Of a stretch of DNA of 64,000 nucleotides, positions 48,179-57,201 are shown piece after piece. The DNA comes from Qipengyuania sp. HL-TH1 (GTDB taxonomy: Bacteria; Pseudomonadota; Alphaproteobacteria; Sphingomonadales; Sphingomonadaceae): assembly GCF_036365825.1 (NCBI RefSeq), contig NZ_CP142675.1, positions 2,302,501-2,366,500 of the forward strand. Reading direction: 5' to 3'. Positions within the stretch are counted from its first letter, which is position 1; each line of letters begins with the position of its first letter. A program made the position numbers and the translations under genes. The notes below the pieces were generated by a model that was not told where the DNA came from, did not search any database, and saw nothing but the letters and a program-made list of their open reading frames with translations.

Positions 48179-50911
48179 ATGAAAAGATTTCCATCACGCC
48201 ACCATTGCGCCCTTGGTGCATTGGCAGCGGCACTTGCCTTCACACCGACAGCCGCCTTCGCCCAGGATGTTGGCGAACCCGATGCGGATCTGGTTGAAGG
48301 GGCCGATGTCGAAGACCAAAACGTAATCATTGTTACCGCGCAAGGGCGATCGCAGGTCTTGGCGGATGTTCCAGTCGCCGTGTCAGCTGTTTCCGGAGAA
48401 ACCCTCCAGAATTCGGGCGCCAGCGACATACGTGAGCTGAACCAGGTTGCACCGTCCCTGCTGGTGTCTTCCACCGGCAACGAAGCTAACGGTTCCGCGC
48501 GTATTCGCGGTATCGGCACGGTCGGCGACAACCCTGGTCTGGAAAGTTCGGTCGCGGTTTTTGTCGATGGAGTCTATCGCTCTCGTTCGGGAAGCGCCCT
48601 GAGTGAGCTCGGCCCTATCGACAGGGTCGAAATCCTTCGCGGTCCCCAAGGTACTCTGGGCGGGCGGAACTCATCGGCAGGCCTGATCAATATCTACACC
48701 GCACCGCCCGAGTTCGATTTCAGCGCATACGGGGCCTTCACTTATGGCAACTATGATGCGATCCGCGTCGAAGGTGGCATAAACGCTCCGCTTGGCGACA
48801 CCGTAGCTGCGCGTGTGGACGGCGTGTATTTTGAGCGCGACGGCTTCTACAACGATATTACCAACGGCGGGACGATCAACAATCGCGATCGTTATCTGGT
48901 CCGCGGTCAGCTCCTGTTCGAACCCAATGACGACCTGTCCATTCGCCTTGTCGGGGATTATTCCAAAAAGGACGAAGCGTGCTGTGCCGCGACGTTCGTC
49001 CAGCCCGAGTTTGCTCCGCTTGCACGGATCAGCGCTGGATTTGATCCCTTTACGAGGCCATCGGATGGGGCCGCCCTGACGAGTACCGCAAATCCGATCG
49101 TTCCCGTGTTGCTTGCGCTTGGGCAGGATCCGCGTGCCCTCACCCAGGATACATTCAACCGCGACCTGTACCCTACGCCGGGCAGAAGCTATGAAGGCGA
49201 AACCGAAGACTACGGTATTTCGGCTGAGATCAATTGGGATTTCGGGAACGTCACGTTGACGTCTATCACGGGCTACCGTGAATATGCCAACAGCCAGGGA
49301 TCTGACACCGATTACACTACTGTCGATATTCTCTACCGCGCTCCGACCGAGAATGCTCTTGCTCGAGACTTTGAAACATTCACTCAGGAACTGCGCCTTA
49401 CCGGTGAGGCCTTCGATGGCAAACTCGATTGGTTGATCGGCGCGTATTACGCCAATGAAGAACTGCAGGTGCGTGACAATCTGCGGTTCGGCACCCAGTA
49501 CGGCAATTTCGTAGCGTGCCGCATCGCTATCGCGATCAACCCGGCTTTGGTCAATCCGGGGGCTTCCAATTGCCTGGGTGCCAACGTGGCGGCATTGGAC
49601 GGTACGCTGACCGGAAGCCCGGCATTCGGCGCTGCAACCCCGGCGATCCTCGCAGGTATCAACAACCTTGCAAGCATCAGCGATTTGGGAACGGTCAGCG
49701 AGGTCTACAATCAGACGAGTGAGAACTTCGCGTTCTTCACGCATAATATCTTTGCGATCACGGATACGCTCGATTTGACGCTGGGGCTTCGTTATACAAA
49801 CGAAACCAAGGACTTCGACGCAACTTTCCGCAACGACAACACGGTTTGTCCGACAAACCGCAATCTGCTCGGAGGCTTTCTGGGTGTTCCGACTTTGGCA
49901 CCTCTGGCCGGTGGTATCATCAGCCTTTCCTGCCAAGGCAATTCGACATCGGAGCTCGATGGAGTTTCTCTCGAAGACTCGCGCGAAGAAGAGGAGTTTA
50001 CCGGCACGGCTATCCTGAGCTGGAAGCCAACTCCCGATCTGCTAGTCTACGGTTCGTATTCACGCGGCTACAAGGCGGGCGGTTTCAACCTCGACAGGTC
50101 TGCACTGTCAAATCCGCTTGCGTTCGATCCGGCCAATATCTCGGCAGCCGCGCTGCAGTTCGATGAAGAAACAGTCGATGCATATGAGATCGGCCTCAAA
50201 TACTCGACACGCGAGTTCGGGGTTAGCATTGCAGGCTTCCGGCAAGAGTTCAGTAACTTCCAGTTGAACACGTTCAATGGGGCGTTCTACATTGTGCAGA
50301 CGGTCAATAGTTGCGATAGCGATCTCGGCGGGGCCGACAGAGACGCAAGCGCGACAACCGGTGCATGCTCTTCCGATGAAGTTGCACCAGGTGTGATCGC
50401 TCAAGGTGTCGAGATCGAAACCTATCTACGGCCCGCTCGTGATTTGGATATTACCCTTGGCGTCACCTATTCTGATACGAGCTTTGAAGACAATCTTATC
50501 GGGGACGATACCGGGGCACCGCTCGACCCCGCACTACGCTTGCTGCCAGGCGACAACCTGTCGAATGCACCAGAGATCGTGGCAACATCGTCGCTTACGT
50601 GGACGCCGCCAATCGGCGACAGTGGGCTCGAAGGCCTGGTCTTCGTGAACGCTCGTATGGCTGGTGATTACAACACCGGCTCCGACCTGCTCTTCGGCAA
50701 GGAACAGGACAGCTTCGTCGTAGTGAACGGGCGTGTGGGTCTGACCAATATTGCGGATCGCTTCGCGATCGAGGGATGGGTCAATAATTTGTTTGACGTT
50801 GGGTATACGCAGGTGGCCTTCAACACGCCTTTCGTGGCTCCGCAACAAACGTTCTCCGCTTTTCTTGCGGAACCGCGGACTTACGGCATCACCGTGCGCG
50901 GCAAGTTTTAA
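48179..50911 (+). CDS. TonB-dependent receptor at the right end of the catabolic island
   Basis: A 910-residue outer-membrane receptor: signal peptide to AAFAQ, plug start VIIVTAQGRSQVLADVPVAVSAVSGE, RVEILRGPQGTLGGRNSSAGLINIYTAPP, and a barrel ending ITVRGKF. AGAGGAGAGG lies before the ATG. It is separated from the dehydrogenase gene by 166 bases and has its own terminator downstream. Same broad class as the 978-residue receptor at the other end of the island, but the two are not close copies. Confidence 0.92.
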   Translation: MKRFPSRHHCALGALAAALAFTPTAAFAQDVGEPDADLVEGADVEDQNVIIVTAQGRSQVLADVPVAVSAVSGETLQNSGASDIRELNQVAPSLLVSSTGNEANGSARIRGIGTVGDNPGLESSVAVFVDGVYRSRSGSALSELGPIDRVEILRGPQGTLGGRNSSAGLINIYTAPPEFDFSAYGAFTYGNYDAIRVEGGINAPLGDTVAARVDGVYFERDGFYNDITNGGTINNRDRYLVRGQLLFEPNDDLSIRLVGDYSKKDEACCAATFVQPEFAPLARISAGFDPFTRPSDGAALTSTANPIVPVLLALGQDPRALTQDTFNRDLYPTPGRSYEGETEDYGISAEINWDFGNVTLTSITGYREYANSQGSDTDYTTVDILYRAPTENALARDFETFTQELRLTGEAFDGKLDWLIGAYYANEELQVRDNLRFGTQYGNFVACRIAIAINPALVNPGASNCLGANVAALDGTLTGSPAFGAATPAILAGINNLASISDLGTVSEVYNQTSENFAFFTHNIFAITDTLDLTLGLRYTNETKDFDATFRNDNTVCPTNRNLLGGFLGVPTLAPLAGGIISLSCQGNSTSELDGVSLEDSREEEEFTGTAILSWKPTPDLLVYGSYSRGYKAGGFNLDRSALSNPLAFDPANISAAALQFDEETVDAYEIGLKYSTREFGVSIAGFRQEFSNFQLNTFNGAFYIVQTVNSCDSDLGGADRDASATTGACSSDEVAPGVIAQGVEIETYLRPARDLDITLGVTYSDTSFEDNLIGDDTGAPLDPALRLLPGDNLSNAPEIVATSSLTWTPPIGDSGLEGLVFVNARMAGDYNTGSDLLFGKEQDSFVVVNGRVGLTNIADRFAIEGWVNNLFDVGYTQVAFNTPFVAPQQTFSAFLAEPRTYGITVRGKF

Positions 50912-50929
50912 ACTTACTCGCTAATTGCA

Positions 50930-50968
50930 AGAGGGTTCGGCGCTTCGCTGTGTCGAGCCCTCTTTTTC
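50930..50968 (+). terminator. terminator behind the right TonB receptor
   Basis: AGAGGGTTCG pairs with CGAGCCCTCT (10 bp with one G-T pair) and is followed by TTTTTC. Confidence 0.85.
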
Positions 50969-50989
50969 GAACTTTTATTTGCTCACGAC

Positions 50990-51440
50990 TAGGTGGCGTC
51001 CGAACAAAAGTTCCGTGTGCTCAATATCGTCGATGATGTGATAGGGAGAGGCCGGCAGCGGTGTTCGCTGCATGAATCCCTCTTCGCTGGGCTACCAGCC
51101 GCCGGCCCCACAAACAATCTTGCCTCGTCCTGCCATGCTGCCTTACGCTGCGCTCCAGGCCGCCCAGCAGGGCGACCCCAACCGCCGGAACTCTAACTTA
51201 ACCGGTGGACCACCCTGATGGGGCAGATCAGGTGGAAGACTACAACCGAGAGAGACCGCCCTCATCCCTTGGCTACGCGACATCGGCGGCGTTCGCCGCC
51301 GAACTAGATAAGCAATGGCCTGCTTCGCCACGCCCTACGGGCTCCGCTGCGCAGCCCATTGCTTCAACCGCGCTCATACGCATCAACGCAGCTCGGCTCT
51401 AATCCCGGCTGGGGGGAAGATCAGGGGGTCACGTCACTCA
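50990..51440 (+). mobile_element. mosaic of IS3-family fragments
   Basis: Three joined scraps. 50993-51040 encodes EQKFRVLNIVDDV, an internal OrfB motif. About 51083-51222 is a partial inverted copy of the right end of the complete IS at 55.9-57.2 kb (OrfB tail plus terminal repeat). 51223-51402 encodes VEDYNRERPPSSLGYATSAAFAAELDKQW, the end of an OrfB from a different IS3 element. None can encode a working transposase. 51441-51558 shows nothing further. Confidence 0.8.
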
Positions 51441-51558
51441 TTGGAAGGCGGCTATCGCGACGCAATTCGCTCTGAAAGTCGTGGGACTATTTTGCAGGTC
51501 TTCGAGGAACAGACCTGCTAATTTTCGCCCTGCAGTTAGTTCCATTAGGATAACGCTG

Positions 51559-51972
51559 TTAGCATACGTAGGCACCGCGGCCGCTAGCCAAAAGGTTGCC
51601 AGTAGGACCGTATACACGTGTTTCAGCGACCGAGATATTTTTACCGATCTTGATTATTTTGCCCGATGCTACGAGTGGTCCCGAGGTTGCCGGGCGGTGG
51701 TAGTCGACCCTCAGATCGGCGGTCGCCTTGGCCCCTGTACCTTGCGACAATAAGGTGTAGAGCCCGGTTAAATCGATCAGAGAGGCGAGCACGCCGCCAT
51801 GCGCTGAACCGATTGCCGGGTTTGACACGATCTCGTCGCGCCAAGGCATCTCCAGTTCAAGCTGCTCGTTCGAGCATGACCGTAAAGTGAGGCCAAGCCA
51901 CCGGTGAAACGGGGCAATCTGCAGGATCTCTTCGAGGCGCTTAGGATCGATCCTTGTCAGATTATCGGTCAT
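51559..51972 (-). CDS. PaaI-type hotdog thioesterase
   Basis: A 137-residue hotdog protein with the PaaI signature GSAHGGVLASLIDLTGLYTLLS followed by TADLRVDYHRPATSGPLVASGKIIKIGKNISVAETRVY. Likely hydrolyses an acyl- or aryl-CoA. Its start overlaps the stop of the hydrolase gene (ATGA); the pair forms a small operon facing a broken MarR gene. Confidence 0.88.
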   Translation of the reverse strand: MTDNLTRIDPKRLEEILQIAPFHRWLGLTLRSCSNEQLELEMPWRDEIVSNPAIGSAHGGVLASLIDLTGLYTLLSQGTGAKATADLRVDYHRPATSGPLVASGKIIKIGKNISVAETRVYGPTGNLLASGRGAYVC

Positions 51973-52856
51973 GTAACGGCTCCCTGCGGACTGTGATTAC
52001 GCTTGAGAAAATCGAGTATCGCTGCCGAAAAGGCATCGTTGGCATCGCCAACCACCATATGTGTTGCCTCTGCGATGTCGGTGTATTCAGCGTGTGGAAC
52101 AAGTTCGAGCAATTGCGCGACCGCGTCTTCGGAAACCAGATCGCTCGATCCGCCGCGAATAATATGCAATGGCAGCGAAAGCCTGCTGGCTGCATCGTTC
52201 AGCGCATCAAACTGGCGTTCCTGATGAGCCGGATCGCTTCGCTTGGCTAGTGTGATGTTGCGGATAAAGGCCGGATCCCAATGCCAGTAGTAGCGGCCGT
52301 CTTCCTTCTCTCGCAGATAGCGCCGTAAGCCCTTGCCGGCTCCGCGCTTGCGGCGATGTGGCATGTAGCGCGCGATGACCTCTGCCGCTTCGTCCGGTGA
52401 AGAGAAACCGGTCTCCACGTGCTCCTCCATAAAGCCGACTACGCGCATAACGCCCCCCGTCTCCATACGCGGCGCGATGTCGACGAGAGTGAGCGACGCG
52501 AAGCGGCCCGGCGCAAGGTGTCCTTCGGCGATCAGTCCGGCCAACCCGCCAAGGGAGGCCCCGACGAGCGCTGGCTTGCGGTCCATTTTTGAAGCGATCG
52601 CAACGAGATCTGAAGCGAAGTCGCGCGTTTCGTAAGCGCCCTCGGCAGACCATTCGCTGTCGCCATGACCGCGCATATCAATTGCGATCGGACGAAATCC
52701 CGCATTGGCGAGATCGGCTGTGACACGTTTCCATGCGTGACGGGTCTGGCCGCCCCCATGCGCGAGCAAGACCGGTAAAGCATCGGCATTTCCGGTCGCT
52801 TCGGCTGCTATGGAGATGCCACCATCTCCCCCGATATGGAAAGTTTGCGACTGCAT
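51969..52856 (-). CDS. alpha/beta hydrolase
   Basis: A 295-residue hydrolase: oxyanion region LAHGGGQTRHAW, IDMRGHGDSEWS, nucleophile elbow VGASLGGLAG (Ser), and the late EATHMVVGDAN histidine. Substrate unknown. First gene of a two-gene operon with a thioesterase; a perfect 16-bp palindrome lies 16 bases upstream of the ATG, suggesting repression by a MarR-type protein. Confidence 0.88.
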   Translation of the reverse strand: MQSQTFHIGGDGGISIAAEATGNADALPVLLAHGGGQTRHAWKRVTADLANAGFRPIAIDMRGHGDSEWSAEGAYETRDFASDLVAIASKMDRKPALVGASLGGLAGLIAEGHLAPGRFASLTLVDIAPRMETGGVMRVVGFMEEHVETGFSSPDEAAEVIARYMPHRRKRGAGKGLRRYLREKEDGRYYWHWDPAFIRNITLAKRSDPAHQERQFDALNDAASRLSLPLHIIRGGSSDLVSEDAVAQLLELVPHAEYTDIAEATHMVVGDANDAFSAAILDFLKRNHSPQGAVT

Positions 52857-52871
52857 ACCGCAACCTCATAT

Positions 52872-52887
52872 TGTAAATCGATTTACA
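52872..52887. promoter_or_regulatory. perfect 16-bp palindromic operator
   Basis: TGTAAATCGATTTACA is an exact palindrome in the gap between the divergent hydrolase operon and a MarR-type gene, the usual place and shape of a MarR operator. Confidence 0.75.
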
Positions 52888-52950
52888 GTAAACGGCTTTA
52901 TTTCCTGATCCGCTATGGTAGGTTGCCCTAGATGGCTGCCATGACGGGCT

Positions 52951-53408
52951 ATGACGCGGATACAAAGGGGGGCAAGTTCCCTCACCGATACCGATCGGCT
53001 GTTCTTTCTTATGGAGGAAGTGACCCGGCGTTTGCGCAGGACCGCCGATTCTTCGGTTGAACAATTCGGGCTCACGCGGACGCAATGGAGTATATTGGCT
53101 TATCTTTCGGAGCCCAGGCATGACCCAGACAGAGCTGGCTCGGGAACTGAAGCTAGAGCGCGCTAGCATCGGCCAGACTATTGATCGCCTGGAAGAACTT
53201 GAGCTGGTGGAAAGACGCAGGCGCGAAGAACGACAGGCGCGTTTGGCGGGTTCATTTACGCCCTGCCGCAATCGAGCTACTTCCCAAGATGCGAGTAGAA
53301 GCTGATGCAATGTATGCTCGCTTGCTCGGGGGGATCCGTTTTGGGGAACTGGAGCGCTTACGCGGATCGCTGGCTAGGATGCATGACAATCTGGGCAGCG
53401 AGCCATAA
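52951..53408 (+). pseudogene. MarR family regulator broken by two frameshifts
   Basis: Read across three frames the region encodes a normal MarR protein: LFFLMEEVTRRLRRTADSSVEQFGLTRTQWSILAYLS, then MTQTELARELKLERASIGQTIDRLEELELVERR, then DRRVWRVHLRPAAIELL. One base is missing near 53110 and the frame changes again near 53230. No single frame holds a complete DNA-binding wing. It was probably the repressor for the palindrome upstream. The following 53409-53713 holds nothing I can call. Confidence 0.85.
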
Positions 53409-53713
53409 TCACTCGAAATCGAGCCCATGCCCCGCGTTCACGCCCGCGTTTGCCCTTCAGGGGGTCTGATGCTCAGATGAGGGACGCCGAGCGCATGCGA
53501 TCATAACATCCCGGCAGTCGTGGCAGGCGAGGTGGCCGGAGCCCCCGCACTCACCCAGCGCCGTTCGGTTCCTTATCAGCTTGAGCGACCATCGGATTCA
53601 GTTTCTGCTGTAGCGTGAAATCAGCGAGTGTTTGCATGGCGGCACTGCTAGCGAATATGGTTGACGCTGAGCTTGAACACGCCAGGCATGCGCGAGCCTT
53701 CCAAGATAGCGCT

Positions 53714-54202
53714 ATGGATAAGCATATGCCGAAAGATGAGATACGTGATTACGCCCCCAACGAAAAGGATGACATCCTTTATTTGCTAGAAGAGGTGAAC
53801 AGGACCGCTCGGCGGACCTTCGACGCTCTGATCGTGGGGCTCGACCTCAATCAAACACAATGGCGGATCATCGCGTCCTTGTTGCGAGAACCTACGCTAA
53901 CACAGACCGAGATTTCTCGCCTGCTCGAGCTTGAATCGGCGACGATAGGACAGGCTGTCGCAGTTTTGGTTGAAAAAGGTTTGATCGAGCGAGAGCGGGC
54001 GGCGCACGATCGAAGGGTTTGGAACCTCCACCTCACCGAGCAAGTAAGAACCATCTGGCCGGAACTGCGCGAAGCGGCTGATCGACTCCACGAAATTCTC
54101 TGGAAGGGAATGTCTGCGCCTCAAATCGACCTCCTGCGTACGATGCTTCGAAAAGTTGCGGAGAATCAGAAGCAGGCTGACACTTGCGAAGAAAGCCGAT
54201 GA
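53714..54202 (+). CDS. MarR family regulator (intact)
   Basis: A 162-residue MarR regulator: YLLEEVNRTARRTFDALIVGLDLNQTQWRIIASLLREPTLTQTEISRLLELESATIGQAVAVLVEKGLIERERAAHDRRVWNLHLT, a complete winged helix with the DRR wing, plus a C-terminal dimer helix. Closely related to the two damaged MarR ORFs in this window. The start is uncertain: ATGs at 53636, 53657, 53714 and 53726 all lack a strong ribosome site; 53714 gives family length. It overlaps the UbiB-like gene by ATGA. Confidence 0.85.
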   Translation: MDKHMPKDEIRDYAPNEKDDILYLLEEVNRTARRTFDALIVGLDLNQTQWRIIASLLREPTLTQTEISRLLELESATIGQAVAVLVEKGLIERERAAHDRRVWNLHLTEQVRTIWPELREAADRLHEILWKGMSAPQIDLLRTMLRKVAENQKQADTCEESR

Positions 54203-55785
54203 AGCATGATCTGGAAAACAGTGTCGGTGAACTGACGCGGCTAGCAGAACTCGGTCAGATTTTCGCCCGGCACGGTCTGAAAAATCTCGGAAGCTTGCTT
54301 GGCTTTATGCCGGTTTCGGAGAATGAGCCAGATACCGAGGACTTGCGTCCTGCATCGGTGGTGGCGCTGTTGCGCGATGTCGGCCCTGTCGGAATAAAGC
54401 TTGGCCAGCTCCTGGCGACCAGAAGCGATCTGTTTACACAACCCTGGATTTCCGCGTTCGGCACTCTCCACGACCAGGTGGAACCGCTGCCGTTCGATAA
54501 GATCGAACCGGTGATTGTATCGGCTTGGGGCAGCGACTGGGAACGTGAATTCGCCGCTTTCGAGAGAAACCCGATCGCCTCAGCCTCTATCGCGCAGACT
54601 TATGTCGCAACCCTGCTGGACGGAAGCGAGACTATCGTGAAAATCCGCCGACCCGGCATGGCGTCCAGGATCGAGGCGGACATGAGGCTGTTGACACGGC
54701 TCGCGGGCCTCGCCGAGCGTCGGTCAAGCGACATTGCTCGCTATCGACCCGTGGAATTCCTTCAGACATTCGCCAAGAATTTAGCGCGGGAGATGGACCT
54801 GGCGGCAGAAGCACGTGCCTGTGAAAGGATTGGCGGTTATCTGGAGATGCTTGGGGTGAAGACGCCCGCGATCCACTGGGAACTCACAGGCTTGACGATC
54901 AATGTGCAGGAAGCCCTGGGCGGAAAGCCCGCGTCGCGGCACCCGGCAACTGATCCGGCAGGGAATGCCCAGTTCGCGAAGCGCTATGCCGATGCAGTGC
55001 TACGGATGATCCTTCTCAATGGAGAGTTTCATGGCGACCCGCATCCCGGCAACGTCTTCTGGATGGAAGGGAACCAGGTAGGCTTCATCGATTTCGGCTC
55101 GGTCGGCTTTCTCAGCGGCGCGCGGCGTCAGGAAATCGTCCGACTGATTTTCGCTATCGCGAACGGACAGATAGACAAGGTGGCCGATCTGCTGCTCGAC
55201 TGGGCAGGCAATCCACTCGTGGATCGCGCGCAATTGGTGATGGACCTGGATGAGCTGATCGCGGAATTTAGCGGCACAGCTCTTGCCGGGATAGAATTCG
55301 CGGCAATTTTCGATCGGGTTTTCGGATTGTTGCGCGATTATCGCCTCGTATTGCCGCCCGACCTCGCTATTTTGCTGCGCACCCTGCTGACCGCAGAGGG
55401 CTTCGTTCGCTCTTTGGCGCCGGACTACAATATCGCCGAAGAAACGAAGCCGATCGTGATGCAATTGTTTGCCGAGCGATTTTCGATCGGAGCCGCGCGG
55501 GATCATTTGGCCAAGGTCCGCAGTGGCCTGCTTGATTTCTCGGCATCGCTGCCCGAGCTAATCGATAACGTTGCCTCGGTCGCTCGATCAGGTACGATTC
55601 AGGTATCCATCGACCCAGCCAGTCTGAACCATCTGACGCGGGAAGAGGACCGCAGCACCCCCGTCAAGGGTCCGGTGGTGGCAGCGTTGATCATCTCTGC
55701 CGCATTGCTGGCCGACCAATCGTTGTTACTGGCAGGAATTGTTCTGGCTTTCGCGGGAATAGCACTCATTCCTAGATGGAACTGA
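54199..55785 (+). CDS. ABC1/UbiB-family atypical kinase
   Basis: A 528-residue protein with UbiB-family motifs: KxGQ (VGIKLGQLLATRSDL), the Ala-rich loop SASIAQTY, the ExD motif REMDLAAEA, HGDPHPGN and DFGSVGF, plus a C-terminal pair of hydrophobic helices. UbiB/COQ8 proteins act as ATPases supporting ubiquinone synthesis; accessory copies have unknown clients. Coupled to the MarR gene by ATGA, so it is that regulator's direct partner. Confidence 0.9.
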   Translation: MKHDLENSVGELTRLAELGQIFARHGLKNLGSLLGFMPVSENEPDTEDLRPASVVALLRDVGPVGIKLGQLLATRSDLFTQPWISAFGTLHDQVEPLPFDKIEPVIVSAWGSDWEREFAAFERNPIASASIAQTYVATLLDGSETIVKIRRPGMASRIEADMRLLTRLAGLAERRSSDIARYRPVEFLQTFAKNLAREMDLAAEARACERIGGYLEMLGVKTPAIHWELTGLTINVQEALGGKPASRHPATDPAGNAQFAKRYADAVLRMILLNGEFHGDPHPGNVFWMEGNQVGFIDFGSVGFLSGARRQEIVRLIFAIANGQIDKVADLLLDWAGNPLVDRAQLVMDLDELIAEFSGTALAGIEFAAIFDRVFGLLRDYRLVLPPDLAILLRTLLTAEGFVRSLAPDYNIAEETKPIVMQLFAERFSIGAARDHLAKVRSGLLDFSASLPELIDNVASVARSGTIQVSIDPASLNHLTREEDRSTPVKGPVVAALIISAALLADQSLLLAGIVLAFAGIALIPRWN

Positions 55786-55862
55786 TAAGACCACACACAA
55801 TGAACGCTTAGACCACGGCCGCCCGGCACCGATATTGGCTACATCAAGGGAGAAGAGTGGAA

Positions 55863-55911
55863 ATGACCGAACAGAAACCTGCCGAAGCGGTGCCTGCCGC
55901 CACCATGCTGC
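55863..55911 (+). pseudogene. 5' stub of a gene cut by the IS (possibly NUDIX hydrolase)
   Basis: ATG at 55863 behind AGAGTGGAA starts a frame reading MTEQKPAEAVPAATMLL, then enters the IS. The PAATMLL start is like the first strand of sphingomonad NUDIX hydrolases. The rest of that gene is not found after the IS. Confidence 0.5.
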
Positions 55912-55923
55912 TGACCTGCCCCA

Positions 55924-56805
55924 TCAGGGTGGTCCACCGGTTAAGTTAGAGTTCCGGCGGTTGGGGTCGCCCTGCTGGGCGGCCTGGAGCGCAGCGTAAG
56001 GCAGCATGGCAGGACGAGGCAAGATCGTTTGTGGGGCCGGCGGCTGGTAGCCCAGCGAAGAGTGTGGCCGGACGGTGTTGTAGTGGATACGCCAGCGCTC
56101 GATCAGGATGATTGCCTCCTTCAGAGTGTAGAAGATCTCCCCGTTGAGAAGCTCATCCCTGAGCTTGCCGTTGAAGGATTCGTTGTAGCCATTCTCCCAT
56201 GGTGATCCGGGTTCGATGTAGAGAGTCTTCACACCAATCCGCCAGAGCCAGTCGCGCACGGCATGAGAAGTGAACTCAGCGCCATTATCGCTACGGATGT
56301 GATCAGGCGGACCATGGCGTTGGAACAGCTCGGTCAGCACGGCCAGGACATCATCGCTCTTGAGCTTGCGCTGGACATGGATCGCCAGGCACTGGCGGCT
56401 GTACTCGTCGATCACGGTAAGCATGCGGAAGGCCTTGCCGTCATGGGTGCGATCCATGACGAAGTCGTAGCTCCACACATGGCCACTATATTGCGGACGC
56501 AGCCTCACGCATGATCCATCGTTGAACCACAGACGCCCGCGCTTTGGCTGTCTCTGCGGAACCTTGAGCCCTTCACGGCGCCAGATCCGCTCGACCCGCT
56601 TGGCGTTCACCAACCAACTTTCATTGCGCAGCAGCGCCGTGATCCGGCGATAGCCGTAGCGACCATATTGCTGGGCCAGCCGGATGATTGCAGCTGTCAG
56701 CGGCTTCTCGTCGGCTGGTGGTGCGGGCAGCTTGCGCTGGGTCGAGCGGTGCTGGGCAACGACCCGGCAGGCACGGCGCTGGCAGATATCCAATGCCTCC
56801 TGCAC
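55924..56805 (-). CDS. IS3-family transposase OrfB
   Basis: A 293-residue DDE integrase-type catalytic domain: HTH-like [11 protein letters not shown], first Asp in YDFVMD, second in IRSDNGAEF, and Glu in [17 protein letters not shown], then [11 protein letters not shown]. In IS3 elements it is made as an OrfAB fusion by -1 frameshifting; here an A-AAG slip site lies near 56844-56847 just before the orfA stop and the orfB frame is open through it. Confidence 0.92.
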   Translation of the reverse strand: MQEALDICQRRACRVVAQHRSTQRKLPAPPADEKPLTAAIIRLAQQYGRYGYRRITALLRNESWLVNAKRVERIWRREGLKVPQRQPKRGRLWFNDGSCVRLRPQYSGHVWSYDFVMDRTHDGKAFRMLTVIDEYSRQCLAIHVQRKLKSDDVLAVLTELFQRHGPPDHIRSDNGAEFTSHAVRDWLWRIGVKTLYIEPGSPWENGYNESFNGKLRDELLNGEIFYTLKEAIILIERWRIHYNTVRPHSSLGYQPPAPQTILPRPAMLPYAALQAAQQGDPNRRNSNLTGGPP

Positions 56806-56837
56806 ATGGTCGATGGCCAGCCGACGCCGTGAAGGGC

Positions 56838-57116
56838 TCAGTACTTTCCCTCGACAACCTCCTTCAGGATCAGCGCATCGAGCGTAAGATCAGACACCGC
56901 CTTCCTGAGCCGCTGGTTCTCCTTCTTGAGATCCTTCAATCGCCGAGCCTGGCTGACCTTCAGCCCACCGTACTCGCGTCGCCAGCGATAGTAACTCTGC
57001 TCCGAAATCCCCAGCGATCGGCTGATCTCCCCGATCTTCTCTCCGTGCGAGAGCCGAACTTCGGCCTCACGCAGTATCCCGATAATCTGTTCCGGCGTGT
57101 ATCTCTTCCGTGCCAT
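56838..57116 (-). CDS. IS3-family OrfA (HTH_Tnp_1)
   Basis: A 92-residue helix-turn-helix protein with [37 protein letters not shown] and the leucine-zipper-like [27 protein letters not shown]. Supplies DNA binding and dimerisation for the OrfAB transposase. Confidence 0.92.
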   Translation of the reverse strand: MARKRYTPEQIIGILREAEVRLSHGEKIGEISRSLGISEQSYYRWRREYGGLKVSQARRLKDLKKENQRLRKAVSDLTLDALILKEVVEGKY

Positions 57117-57201
57117 TCATCAGCCCCTTTCAAGCCGTAAATAGCCGAAATCCTAACTCTCAAAACGGACCACTTTTCGGGGGGAAGGTCACCTCTGGCC
57201 G

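Larger units (their letters stand above)
55912..57191 (-). mobile_element. complete IS3-family insertion sequence
   Basis: About 1280 bp carrying orfA and orfB on the minus strand. The ends are imperfect inverted repeats: TGACCTGCCCCATC... and TGACCTTCCCCCCG..., both reaching TGGTCC. The outermost bases are uncertain; a partial second copy at 51.1-51.2 kb agrees only up to GGGGCAG, which may place the true right end near 55917. No direct target duplication is visible, suggesting deletion or recombination beside the element. Confidence 0.88.

Noticed and set aside
55900..57200. Target site duplication of the IS
   Set aside because: No matching 3-5 base direct repeat at either candidate pair of ends.
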